Shown: positions 17,643 to 26,891, counted from the first letter of the stretch. The stretch: 64,000 nucleotides of DNA from Nocardioides sp. Root122 (GCF_001425025.1 NZ_LMDE01000010.1:103995-167994), one strand, 5' to 3'. The notes: generated from the sequence alone by a model not told the origin. Numbers and translations: made by a program.

Positions 17643-18815
17643 TCACCGGCAGCGACGGGCGGGGATGACGACCCGCGCCACCACGCCGGCGTGGTCGGAG
17701 GGCCAGAGCCCGGAGGCGGTCATCTCCGCGGGGTCGTCGCCGACGATGTCGACGCGGGGGGCCTTGACGCCCTCGCCGAGCAGGACGAGGTCGATCCGTT
17801 CGGTGAGCGGGTTCGTGGGATCGGTCAGCGTCGCGCCGAGGCAGCACGTGAACCCGGGGTCGCCGGGGTGGCTGCGCGTCCAGGCGTCCGTGCCGACGCC
17901 CGCCAGCAGCGTGGAGTACGCCGCCGCCACCGGCGCGCGCGAGTTGTAGTCGCCGACGTAGACCATCGGCAGGCTCCCCGACTGGGTGGCGATCGCGGCC
18001 TGGGCGGCCAGCAGCTCACCTGCCTGGGCGACACGCACCTGCTCGGCGTCGACGCCCGGGATGCCGAAGGCCTCGAGGTGGGAGTTGACGAAGCGGAAGG
18101 TCGCCTTGCCGACCCGGACGTCGGCCGATCCCCAGCCACGCGCCACCGGCAGCGTCGAGGCGCCGAAGGGGAAGCTGACGATGTTCTGGTAGGTCCCGGT
18201 GCGGGCGTTGGTGGCGGTCACGCCGCTGCGGGCGATCACGACGTCGCGGTCCGCGAGCTGCACGGCCCGTGTGGGGAAGGTGGCGGTGGGGCTGGCCAGG
18301 ACCGGGATCGGCGGCGAGGAGAAGTTGTGCGCGATCGCCCCGGCCACCTCGTCGTAGTCAGCACCACGGGCTGCAAGGGCGTCGAGCAGCAGGTCGAGGA
18401 AGTCGTAGGCCACCGTCGGGCTGCTCACCGTCCTGGTCTGCGGGTTGTAGGCGAAGGTCGTCCAAGTGGTGACCTCCTGGAGCCCGACCACGTCCGCGTC
18501 CGCCGCGATGATCTCGTCCGCGATCGCACCCATGCGCTCGGGGGGCAGCGTCGCCTGCACCGCGCCCCACGTCCGGGTGGCCGCCCCGACGATGGTCGCG
18601 TCGTTGCCCGTGGCGAGGGCAGTGAGGATCGGACCGAGGTCGGCGCCGAGGTAGAGGTTGCGCGTCATCACCGTGGCGCTCCGGGCGGGCGTACCGCCGT
18701 GGCCTGCTCCTGGCGGCCCTGCCTGGGCGCTCGCGCCGGGCGCCAGTGCGGTGGCCAGCGCGAGCGCCGAGGCGACGAGGGCGAGCAGGGCGTGGTGGCG
18801 GCGCGGACCGGTCAT
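17643..18815 (-). CDS. Secreted endonuclease/exonuclease/phosphatase-fold protein
   Basis: About 390 residues from the ATG at 18815. A Tat/Sec-like signal peptide (RRHHALLALVASALALATALAPGASAQ) is followed by an EEP fold: TRNLYLGADL near the start, LQEVTTW (metal Glu), FVNSHLEAF, YVGDYNSR (Asp/Asn) and the final SDHAGVVA (Asp-His). The family includes DNases, sphingomyelinases and phosphoinositide phosphatases, and nothing here picks the substrate. It converges on the LuxR regulator gene, 26 bases away, and is not obviously part of the benzoate pathway. An earlier in-frame ATG at 18857 would spoil the signal peptide. Confidence 0.85.
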   Translation of the reverse strand: MTGPRRHHALLALVASALALATALAPGASAQAGPPGAGHGGTPARSATVMTRNLYLGADLGPILTALATGNDATIVGAATRTWGAVQATLPPERMGAIADEIIAADADVVGLQEVTTWTTFAYNPQTRTVSSPTVAYDFLDLLLDALAARGADYDEVAGAIAHNFSSPPIPVLASPTATFPTRAVQLADRDVVIARSGVTATNARTGTYQNIVSFPFGASTLPVARGWGSADVRVGKATFRFVNSHLEAFGIPGVDAEQVRVAQAGELLAAQAAIATQSGSLPMVYVGDYNSRAPVAAAYSTLLAGVGTDAWTRSHPGDPGFTCCLGATLTDPTNPLTERIDLVLLGEGVKAPRVDIVGDDPAEMTASGLWPSDHAGVVARVVIPARRCR

Positions 18816-18870
18816 CCTCGGACGCTCGCACCACGCCGCCTTGGAGGCAAGACCCACTTTGGGGCAAACC

Positions 18871-18897
18871 CCTCCGTGCCCTCCGTGCCCTCCGTGG
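18871..18897. repeat. Three tandem copies of a 9-bp unit
   Basis: CCTCCGTGC (or CCTCCGTGG in the last copy) is repeated three times in the 100-base gap between the transporter stop and the EEP-fold gene start. It may be part of the EEP promoter region or simple slippage. Confidence 0.7.
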
Positions 18898-18915
18898 GCG
18901 TCCTCGCGGACGGGG

Positions 18916-20265
18916 TCAGCCCTCGCGTGCGTCCGAGAGGCTGCCGCGGGACGTCTCCGGCGCGAGGAGCGCGGACACGAACGTGATGCCGGCCAGCACG
19001 ACGACGTAGATGCCGACGGGCCACGAGGCGCCGTTCGCCGAGGCGGCGAGGCTCACCGCGATGAGCGGTGCGAAGCCGCCGAAGATGATCGCGGCGAACT
19101 CCCGGCTCACGGCCGCGCCGCTGTAGCGGCTGGCGGTGCTGAAGAGCTCGGACAGGACCACGCCCTGCACCCCGAACATGATGCCGACGCTGCCGCCCTG
19201 GGCGAGCGCGAGGGCCAGCATCGCCAGGACCGGACGGCCGCTGTCGACGAGCACGAAGAACGGGAAGGCAAACGCGATCGCGTAGAGCGCGCCGACCATC
19301 AGGACCGGGCGGCGGCCGAACCGGTCGGAGGCGATGCCGGCCAGCGGGGCGGTGATCATCACGACGAGGCCGGCGATGAGGAGCCCGGTCGTGCCGGTGA
19401 CGCGGTCGTAGCCGTGGTCGGCCATGTAGGAGAGCGCGAAGACCTGGTAGAGGTGGCTGAACGAGAGCGGTGCTGCGACCAGGCCCATCACCAGCAGCAT
19501 GCTGCGCCACTGGGTCCGCACGAGCGTGAGCAGCGGTGCCTTCGCGGGAGCGGCGTCGTCGACGACCTCCTCGAAGGCGGGCGTCTCCTCGAGGCGGAGC
19601 CGGATCCAGAGGCCGAGGGCGATCAGCAGCATGCTCGCCAGGAACGGCAGTCGCCAGCCCCAGGCGGCGAACTGGGCGTCGCTCGTCACCGAGGTGGTGA
19701 GCAGCAGCGCGCCCGACGACAGCACCAGGCCGAGGTAGACGCCCGCGGCGGAGAACGAGCCGAAGAAGCCGCGGCGTCCGGGCGGCGCGTACTCGACGGC
19801 GTACACCGAAGCGCCGCTGTACTCCGCCCCGGAGCCCATGCCCTGCAGCAGGCGCAGCACGACCAGGAGCACGGGGGCCGCCATGCCGATCATCGCGTGC
19901 GAGGGGATCAGCGCCATCGCCGTCGTGGAGAGCCCCATCAGCATGAGGGTCGCGATCAACGCGGGCCGGCGGCCGTGCTTGTCACCGATGTGGCCGAAGA
20001 CCATCGCGCCGATCGGCCGGGCCACGAAGCCCACGCCGAAGGTGGCCAGCGAGAGCAGCAGCGAGGTCGAGTCGGAGGCGCTCGGGAAGAACACCTGGCC
20101 GAAGACCAGCGCGGCGGCGGCGCCGTAGAGGAAGTAGTCGTACCACTCGAGGGCCGAGCCGAGGAGCACGGCGGTGCAGACCCGCGTGAGCGTACGACGG
20201 TCCGCGACCGGCGCTGCTCCCGTCGGTGTCGGCGGCGAGGTGGGCGGCGTGAGGGTGTGCGTCAT
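18916..20265 (-). CDS. MHS-family major facilitator transporter
   Basis: 449 residues with twelve predicted membrane segments. The metabolite:H+ symporter group is indicated by GSALEWYDYFLYG in the first helix, FGHIGDKHGRR in loop 2-3, and RLLQGMGSGAEYSGA in helix 4. A matching SDRFGRRPVL lies in the second half. Related carriers take up shikimate, 2-oxoglutarate, proline/betaine or aromatic acids. Downstream of the pca operon and an NTF2-like gene, an aromatic acid or 3-oxoadipate is a reasonable guess, but only from context. The ATG at 20265 has GGAG 8 bases upstream. A hairpin in the gap before it may limit read-through from pca. Confidence 0.88.
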   Translation of the reverse strand: MTHTLTPPTSPPTPTGAAPVADRRTLTRVCTAVLLGSALEWYDYFLYGAAAALVFGQVFFPSASDSTSLLLSLATFGVGFVARPIGAMVFGHIGDKHGRRPALIATLMLMGLSTTAMALIPSHAMIGMAAPVLLVVLRLLQGMGSGAEYSGASVYAVEYAPPGRRGFFGSFSAAGVYLGLVLSSGALLLTTSVTSDAQFAAWGWRLPFLASMLLIALGLWIRLRLEETPAFEEVVDDAAPAKAPLLTLVRTQWRSMLLVMGLVAAPLSFSHLYQVFALSYMADHGYDRVTGTTGLLIAGLVVMITAPLAGIASDRFGRRPVLMVGALYAIAFAFPFFVLVDSGRPVLAMLALALAQGGSVGIMFGVQGVVLSELFSTASRYSGAAVSREFAAIIFGGFAPLIAVSLAASANGASWPVGIYVVVLAGITFVSALLAPETSRGSLSDAREG

Positions 20266-20314
20266 GGAGGTCTCCGGATCGGGGCAGGGCGCGCGAGGGC
20301 GCACTCGGATGGCG

Positions 20315-20334
20315 CCGGCACGTCGTCGTGCCGG
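20315..20334 (-). terminator. Hairpin between the NTF2-like and transporter genes
   Basis: Perfect 8-base arms CCGGCACG and CGTGCCGG with a TCGT loop. It lies 24 bases past the NTF2-like stop and about 50 bases before the transporter start, on the same strand. It could be an intrinsic terminator or an attenuator of the pca transcript. Confidence 0.45.
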
Positions 20335-20357
20335 GGCGGGACTCGTCGTTGCTGGGA

Positions 20358-20918
20358 TCAGGCGGACGGTGAGATGTCGGCGGGGAGCCGTTCGAGGGTG
20401 CGGGCATCGGCCGCGGCGCGCGCGGGTGCCCAGCCGTAGCGACCGGGGGCCCAGTCCTCGTCCCCGGGCACCCAGTAGAAGAACGTCACGCGACGCTCGG
20501 CGAAGCGCCACCGGCCGTCGTCACCACGGACCAGCTGGTCCTGGTAGCGCCCGGCGGCGACGTGGGCGCGACCGTCGACGACGCACGGCTGGTCGAGCCA
20601 CGTCGCTCCGGTCGCTGCGTGGGCGGGTGTGCCCACGAGGTCGATGGTCTCGTTGGACGAGAAGTGCCACCAGGCCGACAGCGGGCCGTCCTGGAGGTCG
20701 GCGAAGAAGGTGCGCAGCTCGTCGTGGCCGCGCGCGGTCGAGAGGCCGACGAACGCGCCGTCGGGGGTGAACAGGTCGACCAGGTCGTCCCATCGACCGT
20801 CGTCGAGGGCCTGGCAGTAGTGCGCCCGGAGCTGCCCGATGGCGTGCAGGTCCTCCAGTCGGCGCACGCGCGCGGCCAGGCCCTCGTCCTGCACCTGCTC
20901 GACGCGCTGGGTGGTCAT
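20358..20918 (-). CDS. NTF2/SnoaL-like protein
   Basis: A 186-residue protein with a nuclear-transport-factor-2-like fold. It has an N-terminal helix pair (LHAIGQLRAHYCQALDDGRWDDLVDLFTPDGAF) then beta strands ending WRFAERRVTFFYWVPG. This group includes SnoaL-like isomerases/dehydratases and ring-dioxygenase beta-subunit relatives. The start ATG at 20918 is two bases from the pcaJ stop codon, so it is co-translated with the pca operon. A role in a side reaction of aromatic metabolism is inferred only from this linkage. Confidence 0.8.
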   Translation of the reverse strand: MTTQRVEQVQDEGLAARVRRLEDLHAIGQLRAHYCQALDDGRWDDLVDLFTPDGAFVGLSTARGHDELRTFFADLQDGPLSAWWHFSSNETIDLVGTPAHAATGATWLDQPCVVDGRAHVAAGRYQDQLVRGDDGRWRFAERRVTFFYWVPGDEDWAPGRYGWAPARAAADARTLERLPADISPSA

Positions 20919-20919
20919 G

Positions 20920-21557
<638 letters not shown>

Positions 21558-21561
<4 letters not shown>

Positions 21562-22358
21562 GCGGACACCTCCTCGGGTGCGGGTCGGGGCCGGGTGGTG
21601 AGCTTCTCGATGTCCTTCTCGTGCGCCTGCGCGGGCGTCAGCTCGACGATGCGCTGCACGAAGACACCAGGGAGGTGGACGTCGTCGGGGGCGATCTCGC
21701 CGATCTCGACGACCTCCTCCGCCTCGACGATGGTCAGGCGGCCGGCCATCGCGGCCGGGATGTTGAAGTTGCGGGCCGAGGCGTGGAAGACGCAGTTGCC
21801 GGCGCGGTCGACCGTGGCGGCGCGGACCAGCGCGACGTCGGTGACGATCGACTCCTCGAGCACCATGTCGACGCCGTGGAAGGTGCGCACCTCCTTCGGC
21901 TCCGAGGCCAGGGCCACGGTGCCGTCGGGGTGGTAGCGCCACGGCAGGCCGCCCTCGGAGACCATCGTGCCGACGCCGGTCGGGGTGAAGAACGCGCCGA
22001 TCCCGGCACCGCCGGCGCGAAGCCGCTCGGCGAGCGTGCCCTGCGGGGTGAGCTCGACGGTCAGCTCGCCGGCGAGGTACTGCCGGCCGAACTCCTTGTT
22101 CTCGCCGACGTACGACGCGATGACGCGGGTGATCCGGCGGGCCTCGAGCAGCAGGCCGAGCCCCGCGCCGTCGACGCCGCAGTTGTTGGAGACGACGGTG
22201 AGGTCGTCGGCGCCCTGCTCGAGCAGTGCACCGATCAGCGTCCAGGGGATGCCGACCAGGCCGAAGCCGCCGACGGCGAGGCTGGAGCCGGGCGCGATGT
22301 CAGCGACGGCGTCGTCCGCGCTGGGGACGACCTTGTCGATCGTGTTGCCCGTGCTCAT
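21558..22358 (-). CDS. pcaI: 3-oxoadipate CoA-transferase subunit A
   Basis: 266 residues of the CoA-transferase alpha subunit, with the glycine-rich [10 protein letters not shown] near residue 30, [14 protein letters not shown] and a C-terminal [17 protein letters not shown] segment. It forms the active enzyme with PcaJ, whose gene overlaps by four bases. The start at 22358 overlaps the pcaD stop in the same ATGA fashion. Subunits are separate here, as in most bacteria. Confidence 0.93.
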
Positions 22359-23128
22359 GACTCCACTCCGAGGTGCTCGAGGATCGCGGAGGCCACGGCC
22401 TCCGGCTGCTGGGTGGCGGCGAGGTGCGCCGCGTCGGGTACGACGACCAAGCGGCCGTCGACAACGCCGTCGGCGATCTCGCGGAGGTACGACGGCGGCG
22501 TCGCCGGGTCGTCCGCGCCGGCGATCGCGAGGGTCGGGGCCGTGACCTGTGCCAGGTCGGGCCGAAGGTCCATCGCGGCGATCGCCTCGCACGAGCCGGC
22601 GTACCCCTCGGCGGAGGTCGCGGCGCACATGGCCACGTGCTGCTCGCGGACGTCGGGGTGCTGCTCGAGGTGGTCAGGGGTGAACCAGCGGCTCACCACC
22701 CCCTCGGCCACCGACGCGGTGCCCTCGGCGCGCACCTGGGCGGCGCGCTCGGTGTAGGCCGGGCCGACGTCGAGGAAGGCGGCGGTGCACAGCAGGACGA
22801 GGCGGTCGACCCGCTCGGGGTCACGGGCAGCCAGGCGGATGCCCATCATCCCGCCGAGGGAGAGGCCGACGAGGTGGGCCTTCTCGACGCCGAGGGTGTC
22901 GAGCAGGGCGACGTGGTCGTCGGCCAGGTCGTCCATGGAGTAGGGGCCGGGGGCCTCGGGCGACTGCCCGTGGCCGCGGGTGTCATAGCGGACGACGCGG
23001 AAGTGCTCCTCGAGCGCGGGGAGCACGCCGTCCCACATGCGGAGGTCGGCGCCCATGGAGTTGGACAGGACCACGACGGGCGCGTCCTCGCGACCGGTGA
23101 CGACGTGGTGGACCGCGACGGCGCTCAT
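22355..23128 (-). CDS. pcaD: 3-oxoadipate enol-lactonase
   Basis: A 257-residue alpha/beta hydrolase with the PcaD pattern VVLSNSMGADLRMWD, YDTRGHGQSPEAPGPYSMDDL and the nucleophile elbow GLSLGG (Ser90). Asp206/207 (AGADDPATP) and His235 (DAAHLA) complete the triad. It hydrolyses the enol-lactone made by CatC to 3-oxoadipate. No fusion to 4-carboxymuconolactone decarboxylase (PcaL) is present, which fits a catechol-only branch. The ATG overlaps the pcaF stop by one base (TGATG). Confidence 0.94.
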   Translation of the reverse strand: MSAVAVHHVVTGREDAPVVVLSNSMGADLRMWDGVLPALEEHFRVVRYDTRGHGQSPEAPGPYSMDDLADDHVALLDTLGVEKAHLVGLSLGGMMGIRLAARDPERVDRLVLLCTAAFLDVGPAYTERAAQVRAEGTASVAEGVVSRWFTPDHLEQHPDVREQHVAMCAATSAEGYAGSCEAIAAMDLRPDLAQVTAPTLAIAGADDPATPPSYLREIADGVVDGRLVVVPDAAHLAATQQPEAVASAILEHLGVES

Positions 23129-24342
23129 CACACGACCCGCTCGAAGATCGCGGCGAGGCCCTGGCCGCCGCCGATGCACATGGTCTCGAGGCCGTAGCGC
23201 GACTCGCGGCGCTGCATCTCGTGGGCCATCGTGGCCAGGATGCGCGCGCCGGTGGCGCCGACCGGGTGGCCGAGCGAGATGCCCGACCCGTTGGGGTTGA
23301 GCCGCTCGTCGGTGGGGTCGACCTTCCACTCGCGCAGGCAGGCGAGCACCTGCGCGGCGAACGCCTCGTTGAGCTCGATCACGTCGATCTCGTCGAGGGT
23401 GAGGCCGGCGCGGTCGAGGGCGGCGGCGGTCGCGGGGACCGGCCCGATGCCCATCACCTCGGGGCCGACGCCGGCGACCGCCCACGACCTCAGCGCGAGC
23501 AGGGGACGCAGGCCGCGGCGCTCGGCCTCCTCACGGGTGGTGACGACGCACATCGCGGCGCCGTCGTTCTGGCCGCTGGCGTTGCCCGCGGTGACGGTGG
23601 AGGCGGGGTCGAGCTTCTCGCGCACGGGCTTCAGCGCGGCCAGCTGCTCGAGGGTGGTCTCGGGGCGGGGGTGCTCGTCGCGGTCCACGACCACGTCGGG
23701 CTTGCCGCGACGACCCGGGACGGTGACGGGCACGAGCTCGTCAGCGAACCGGCCGGCCTCGTGGGCGGCACCTGCGCGCTGCTGGGAGCGGACCGAGAGC
23801 TCGTCCTGCTCCTCGCGCGAGATGTCGTACTCCTTGCGGAGGTTCTCGGCCGTCTCGAGCATGCCGCCGGGGACCGGGTGGTCCTTGCCGCCGGCGGTCT
23901 CGCGGGCCCGGACGAGACGGTCCATCAGCTCGACCGACCCGCCCCTGACCCCGGTGCGCAGGCCGAGGGCGTAGTGCTCGACGTTCGACATCGACTCGGC
24001 GCCGCCCGCGACGATCACCGTGCCGGCACCGCTGGCGATCTGCGCGGCGGCGTAGAGCACGGCCTGCAGGCCGGAGCCGCAGCGGCGGTCCAGCTGGAGG
24101 CCGGGCACGCCGGTGCCCAGGCCGGCGTCGAGGGCCGCGATGCGGCCGATCGCCGGGTTCTCGCCGCTGGGGTAGCAGTTGCCGAGGATCACGTCGTCGA
24201 CGTCGCCCTCCTGCAGGCCGGTGCGGCGGACCAGCTCGGCGAGGGTGGTCGACGCCAGGTCGACGGCGGACAGCGAGGCGAACGCGCCGCCGTAGCGACC
24301 CACCGGGGTGCGCACGGGTTCACAGATGACGATGTCGGGCAT
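23128..24342 (-). CDS. pcaF: 3-oxoadipyl-CoA thiolase
   Basis: A 404-residue thiolase. The catalytic residues are Cys88 (DRRCGSGLQ), His359 (LGHPVGATG) and Cys389 (MCIGGGQG), with ELNEAFAAQ present. It splits 3-oxoadipyl-CoA with CoA into succinyl-CoA and acetyl-CoA, the last step of the 3-oxoadipate pathway. It is the first gene of pcaF-pcaD-pcaI-pcaJ, all overlapping or adjoining. By sequence alone it could be an acetyl-CoA acetyltransferase; the operon decides. A palindrome immediately upstream overlaps the ribosome-binding region. Confidence 0.92.
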   Translation of the reverse strand: MPDIVICEPVRTPVGRYGGAFASLSAVDLASTTLAELVRRTGLQEGDVDDVILGNCYPSGENPAIGRIAALDAGLGTGVPGLQLDRRCGSGLQAVLYAAAQIASGAGTVIVAGGAESMSNVEHYALGLRTGVRGGSVELMDRLVRARETAGGKDHPVPGGMLETAENLRKEYDISREEQDELSVRSQQRAGAAHEAGRFADELVPVTVPGRRGKPDVVVDRDEHPRPETTLEQLAALKPVREKLDPASTVTAGNASGQNDGAAMCVVTTREEAERRGLRPLLALRSWAVAGVGPEVMGIGPVPATAAALDRAGLTLDEIDVIELNEAFAAQVLACLREWKVDPTDERLNPNGSGISLGHPVGATGARILATMAHEMQRRESRYGLETMCIGGGQGLAAIFERVV

Positions 24343-24344
24343 GG

Positions 24345-24369
24345 ATCGAACCTAATCGTGACGTTCGAT
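24345..24369. promoter_or_regulatory. Palindromic operator at the pcaF start
   Basis: ATCGAAC, 11 bases, GTTCGAT: a perfect 7-base dyad beginning 3 bases upstream of the pcaF ATG. A second, partly overlapping dyad (GATAC-N6-GTATC) follows at 24367-24382. The GTTCGAT half-site recalls what I remember for IclR-type PcaR operators in Pseudomonas, unverified. No IclR gene lies in the window, and a T-N11-A reading would also allow a LysR protein. Confidence 0.6.
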
Positions 24370-24403
24370 ACAGTGAAGTATCCGTTTGGCGCCGACTGAG
24401 ACG

Positions 24404-24681
24404 TCAGACGTCTTGAACGCCTTCGGGCACGTCCAGCCGCGGCAGCGTCGGCCACGTTCGCTCGCCCAGTGGAACCAGCTGTCGACGCCGGCCGGCGGCC
24501 CGGGCACCGGCGCGTAGGAGAGCTCCTCGGCCGTCGGCGGGTGGTACGACGCCAGCCACCGGTCGTGGTCCTCGTCGGTCATCGCGAAGGTGGTCTCCGG
24601 CGCCGTCTCCCACCGGGCGCTGGACCGGGCCCGGCGCTCTGCCTCGTCGATCGCCAGGTGGTGCACCGGCTGGGACGTCAC
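24404..24681 (-). CDS. Small unknown protein, probably frameshifted
   Basis: The frame from the ATG at 24681 (MTSQPVHHLAIDEAERR) has strong actinobacterial codon use for about 70 codons, to DSWFHW. It then changes to poor codons and runs on through the pcaF promoter to 24352. One extra base in the C-run at 24465-24467 would switch to another frame reading WGERTWPTLPRLDVPEGVQDV and stop at 24404, with good codon use. That would give a protein of about 92 residues. I infer a sequencing indel or a real frameshift here. I do not recognise the family; there is no signal peptide or membrane segment. Confidence 0.55.
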
Positions 24682-24709
24682 GGGCTCGATGGTGGCACGA
24701 CAGCTCGGC

Positions 24710-24798
24710 GGCGCGTCGGACGACCAGAAGTCGTCGGCGGCCGTCCGGTTGAGCGTGGAGGTGGCCGCAGGCGGGAGGTTGTGGTCGTCCGACGCGCC
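24710..24798. repeat. Perfect 17-bp inverted repeat
   Basis: Arms at 24710-24726 (starting GGCGCGTCGG) and 24782-24798 are perfect reverse complements separated by 55 bases. The right arm ends two bases before the stop codon of the cytidylyltransferase-like gene. This could be a terminator with a large loop, a structured RNA, or the trace of a small duplication. Nothing protein-coding is supported in the loop. Confidence 0.75.
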
Positions 24799-24800
24799 GG

Positions 24801-25229
24801 TCAGGTCGCGGCCTCGCGCACCCGGCGGATGATCTCGGTCGTCGACAGCCCGCTGGTGCGGGGGACGGCGACGTAGCGCCCGGACGCCACGGCCGGGCCG
24901 TAGATCGAGGCGGCGCCCTCTGGCGTCAGGTCGTCGCCGTGGACGACGGTGGTGATGCGGTGCTCGTCGAGGAACTCATGGGTGACCTCGAACGGCGCGT
25001 CCGGGACGACCTCGTCGACCCAGCGGCAGGCCTCGATCACTGCCACCCGCTCGGCGAGCGTCATGATCGGGCGTCTCTTGTACGCCGCCGCGGTCTCGTC
25101 CGACAGCACGCCGACGACCAGCCGGTCGCCGTGGCTGCGTGCCTCCCGCAGCAGGGCGACGTGGCCGGCGTGGAAGAGGTCGCCGACCATGTCGACGTAC
25201 ACGCGGGTGGTGGTCCGGTCGTCCGACAT
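24801..25229 (-). CDS. Cytidylyltransferase-like nucleotidyltransferase
   Basis: A 142-residue single-domain enzyme of the glycerol-3-phosphate/phosphoethanolamine cytidylyltransferase type. It has HAGH at residues 20-23 (consensus HxGH), KRRPIMTLAER for the phosphate-binding lysine and arginine, and GLSTTEII near 128-135 (consensus for the ISSTxxI loop). It would join CTP to a small phosphorylated alcohol. The substrate is not readable from the sequence; VVHGDD near residue 95 is typical of the eukaryote-like ethanolamine-phosphate group. No lipid or wall genes are nearby, so context does not help. Confidence 0.82.
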   Translation of the reverse strand: MSDDRTTTRVYVDMVGDLFHAGHVALLREARSHGDRLVVGVLSDETAAAYKRRPIMTLAERVAVIEACRWVDEVVPDAPFEVTHEFLDEHRITTVVHGDDLTPEGAASIYGPAVASGRYVAVPRTSGLSTTEIIRRVREAAT

Positions 25230-25306
25230 GGCGGCGAACCTACCTTCGACCCTTGCGGTGAGTGGCGACGCAGCGCGACGATGGCGGTCCCGGGGGAGGG
25301 AGCGTC

Positions 25307-25837
25307 ATGGACGTACGCAGAGCAGGTGGTCGAGCACTCGTTGCGGGCGCGGTCGTCGCGGCGCTGGGGCTGCCCGGCGCGGCACGAGCGGACACGGGGT
25401 CGTTCGACGACCCGGTCGGGGACGCGACGTCGGTGGACATCACCCGGGTCCGCGTCGCCCACGAGAACGCCGTGAAGGTCAGCGTCCGGTCGGCCGTCCC
25501 GCTGGCGGCCGGACAGGTCTACCGGTTCTGGATCGACACCGGGCGCGGACCCCGGCCGACGTACGCGGTGGAGTTCCGCGCGAACTCCGACTTCGGCGGC
25601 CAGCTCGCCGTCGTGGAGTCGTTCGGCCAGCGCCCGTCGCGCTTCGTGCGATGCCCGGGCCTGCGGGCGCATGCCGACATGTTCGACGACCGGCCGGTGT
25701 GGGTGCGGGTCCCACGCACCTGCCTGCGGGAGCCGAACAGGGTCCGGGTCGCCGTGAGGTTCGCGGACGAGATCGCCGGTTCGGTCGACTGGGCGCCGGC
25801 GCGCCGCACCTTCACCCCGTGGATCCTCGGCGGCTGA
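25307..25837 (+). CDS. Secreted protein of unknown function
   Basis: A 176-residue protein with a signal peptide (RRAGGRALVAGAVVAALGLPGAARA, cleavage after ARA). The rest is predicted beta-rich: DDPVGDATSVDITRVRV is a pattern I associate with secreted actinobacterial proteins of unknown role. FRANSDFGG and a Cys pair (CPGLR, RTCLRE) are further on. GGGAGGGAGC supplies a ribosome site before the ATG at 25307. It is divergent from the cytidylyltransferase-like gene across 77 bases. Confidence 0.75.
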   Translation: MDVRRAGGRALVAGAVVAALGLPGAARADTGSFDDPVGDATSVDITRVRVAHENAVKVSVRSAVPLAAGQVYRFWIDTGRGPRPTYAVEFRANSDFGGQLAVVESFGQRPSRFVRCPGLRAHADMFDDRPVWVRVPRTCLREPNRVRVAVRFADEIAGSVDWAPARRTFTPWILGG

Positions 25838-25918
25838 GGGCGAGGACCGGCTCGCGGTGCCCAGTGATACGCAGCAACGTCCGTTCTCGCGGGACTGGAA
25901 CCCTGCGAGTATGAGTGG

Positions 25919-26803
25919 ATGGAACTGCGCCACCTCCGCTACTTCGTCGCCGTCGCCGAGCAGCGCCACTTCGGCCGGGCCGCCGAACGGCTCCACATGG
26001 CGCAGCCCCCGCTCTCCCAGCAGATCCGCCAGCTCGAGGCGGAGCTCGGCGTCACCCTGCTGACGCGCACCACCCGCCGGGTGGACCTGACGCCGGCGGG
26101 CGCTGCGTACCTCGACCACGCCCGCGAGATCCTCGCCGCGGTCGACGAGGCGGGCGCCGTCGCGGCCCGGATCGCCGCCGGCCGGACCGGGCGGCTGATG
26201 GTCGGGTGCGTGGGCTCGGCGACGTACTCGCTCCTGCCGGCCCTGGCGAAGCGGATGCGCAGCGAGCTGCCCGACGTCGACTTCGGCTTTCGGGGCGAGA
26301 TGCTCTCGCCCGACCAGGTCGCCGCCCTGCACGACGGGTCGCTCGACCTCGCCCTGCTGCGCCGGCTCCCCGACATGACGGGCCTCGCGGTGACCGACGT
26401 GCGCCACGAGCGGCTGATCGTCGCGCTCCCGCAGGAGCACCGCTTCGCCGACCGCAAGCGGCTGCGGGTCGCCGAGCTGGCGGGGGAGGGCCTGGTCATC
26501 CACGCAGGCAACGGACGATCGGCCATGCACACGCTGGTCCACGACCTGTTCACCGACGCCGACCTCGAGCCGCAGGTCGAGCACCAGGTCGCGGAGACCT
26601 CGACGCTGGTCACCTTCGTCGCCGCGGGCCTCGGGGTTGCGATCGTCCCCGAGCCGACGGCAGACCTCAACGTGCCCGGCGTCGTCTACGTGCCCCTCGT
26701 CGGCACGCCCGGCGTGGACCTGGTCGTGGCCACGCGCGAGGGGGACGCCAACCCGGTGCTCGCGCGGACGCTCGCGCGGCTGGAGGAGCTCGCAGGCACG
26801 TGA
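25919..26803 (+). CDS. LysR-family transcriptional regulator
   Basis: 294 residues; winged helix-turn-helix at 1-60, nearly the same as the cat-locus LysR (MELRHLRYF, HFGRAAERLHMAQPPLSQQIRQLE), then an effector domain (ending ELAGT). The resemblance suggests an aromatic-acid type regulator of the CatR/BenM subgroup, yet its neighbours are a secreted unknown and a GH16 enzyme, neither of which is an obvious target. It may act at a distance, including on the pcaF dyad (speculation). Confidence 0.88.
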   Translation: MELRHLRYFVAVAEQRHFGRAAERLHMAQPPLSQQIRQLEAELGVTLLTRTTRRVDLTPAGAAYLDHAREILAAVDEAGAVAARIAAGRTGRLMVGCVGSATYSLLPALAKRMRSELPDVDFGFRGEMLSPDQVAALHDGSLDLALLRRLPDMTGLAVTDVRHERLIVALPQEHRFADRKRLRVAELAGEGLVIHAGNGRSAMHTLVHDLFTDADLEPQVEHQVAETSTLVTFVAAGLGVAIVPEPTADLNVPGVVYVPLVGTPGVDLVVATREGDANPVLARTLARLEELAGT

Positions 26804-26891
26804 CCGGGGACTCGGCCCCTTCGGACAACCAGGACGGCCTCCGCTGCGTCACACCGCCGTCAGCACGACCCGTTCGAACCGAAGGTCCGCC

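Noticed and set aside
18658-20439. 593-codon plus-strand frame opposite the transporter gene
   Set aside because: Antisense to a clear twelve-helix transporter; Glu/Arg/Gly-rich low-complexity product.
24352-24460. C-terminal extension of the small gene upstream of pcaF
   Set aside because: Codon use collapses after the C-run at 24465 and the frame runs through the pcaF operator; a frameshift explains it better.
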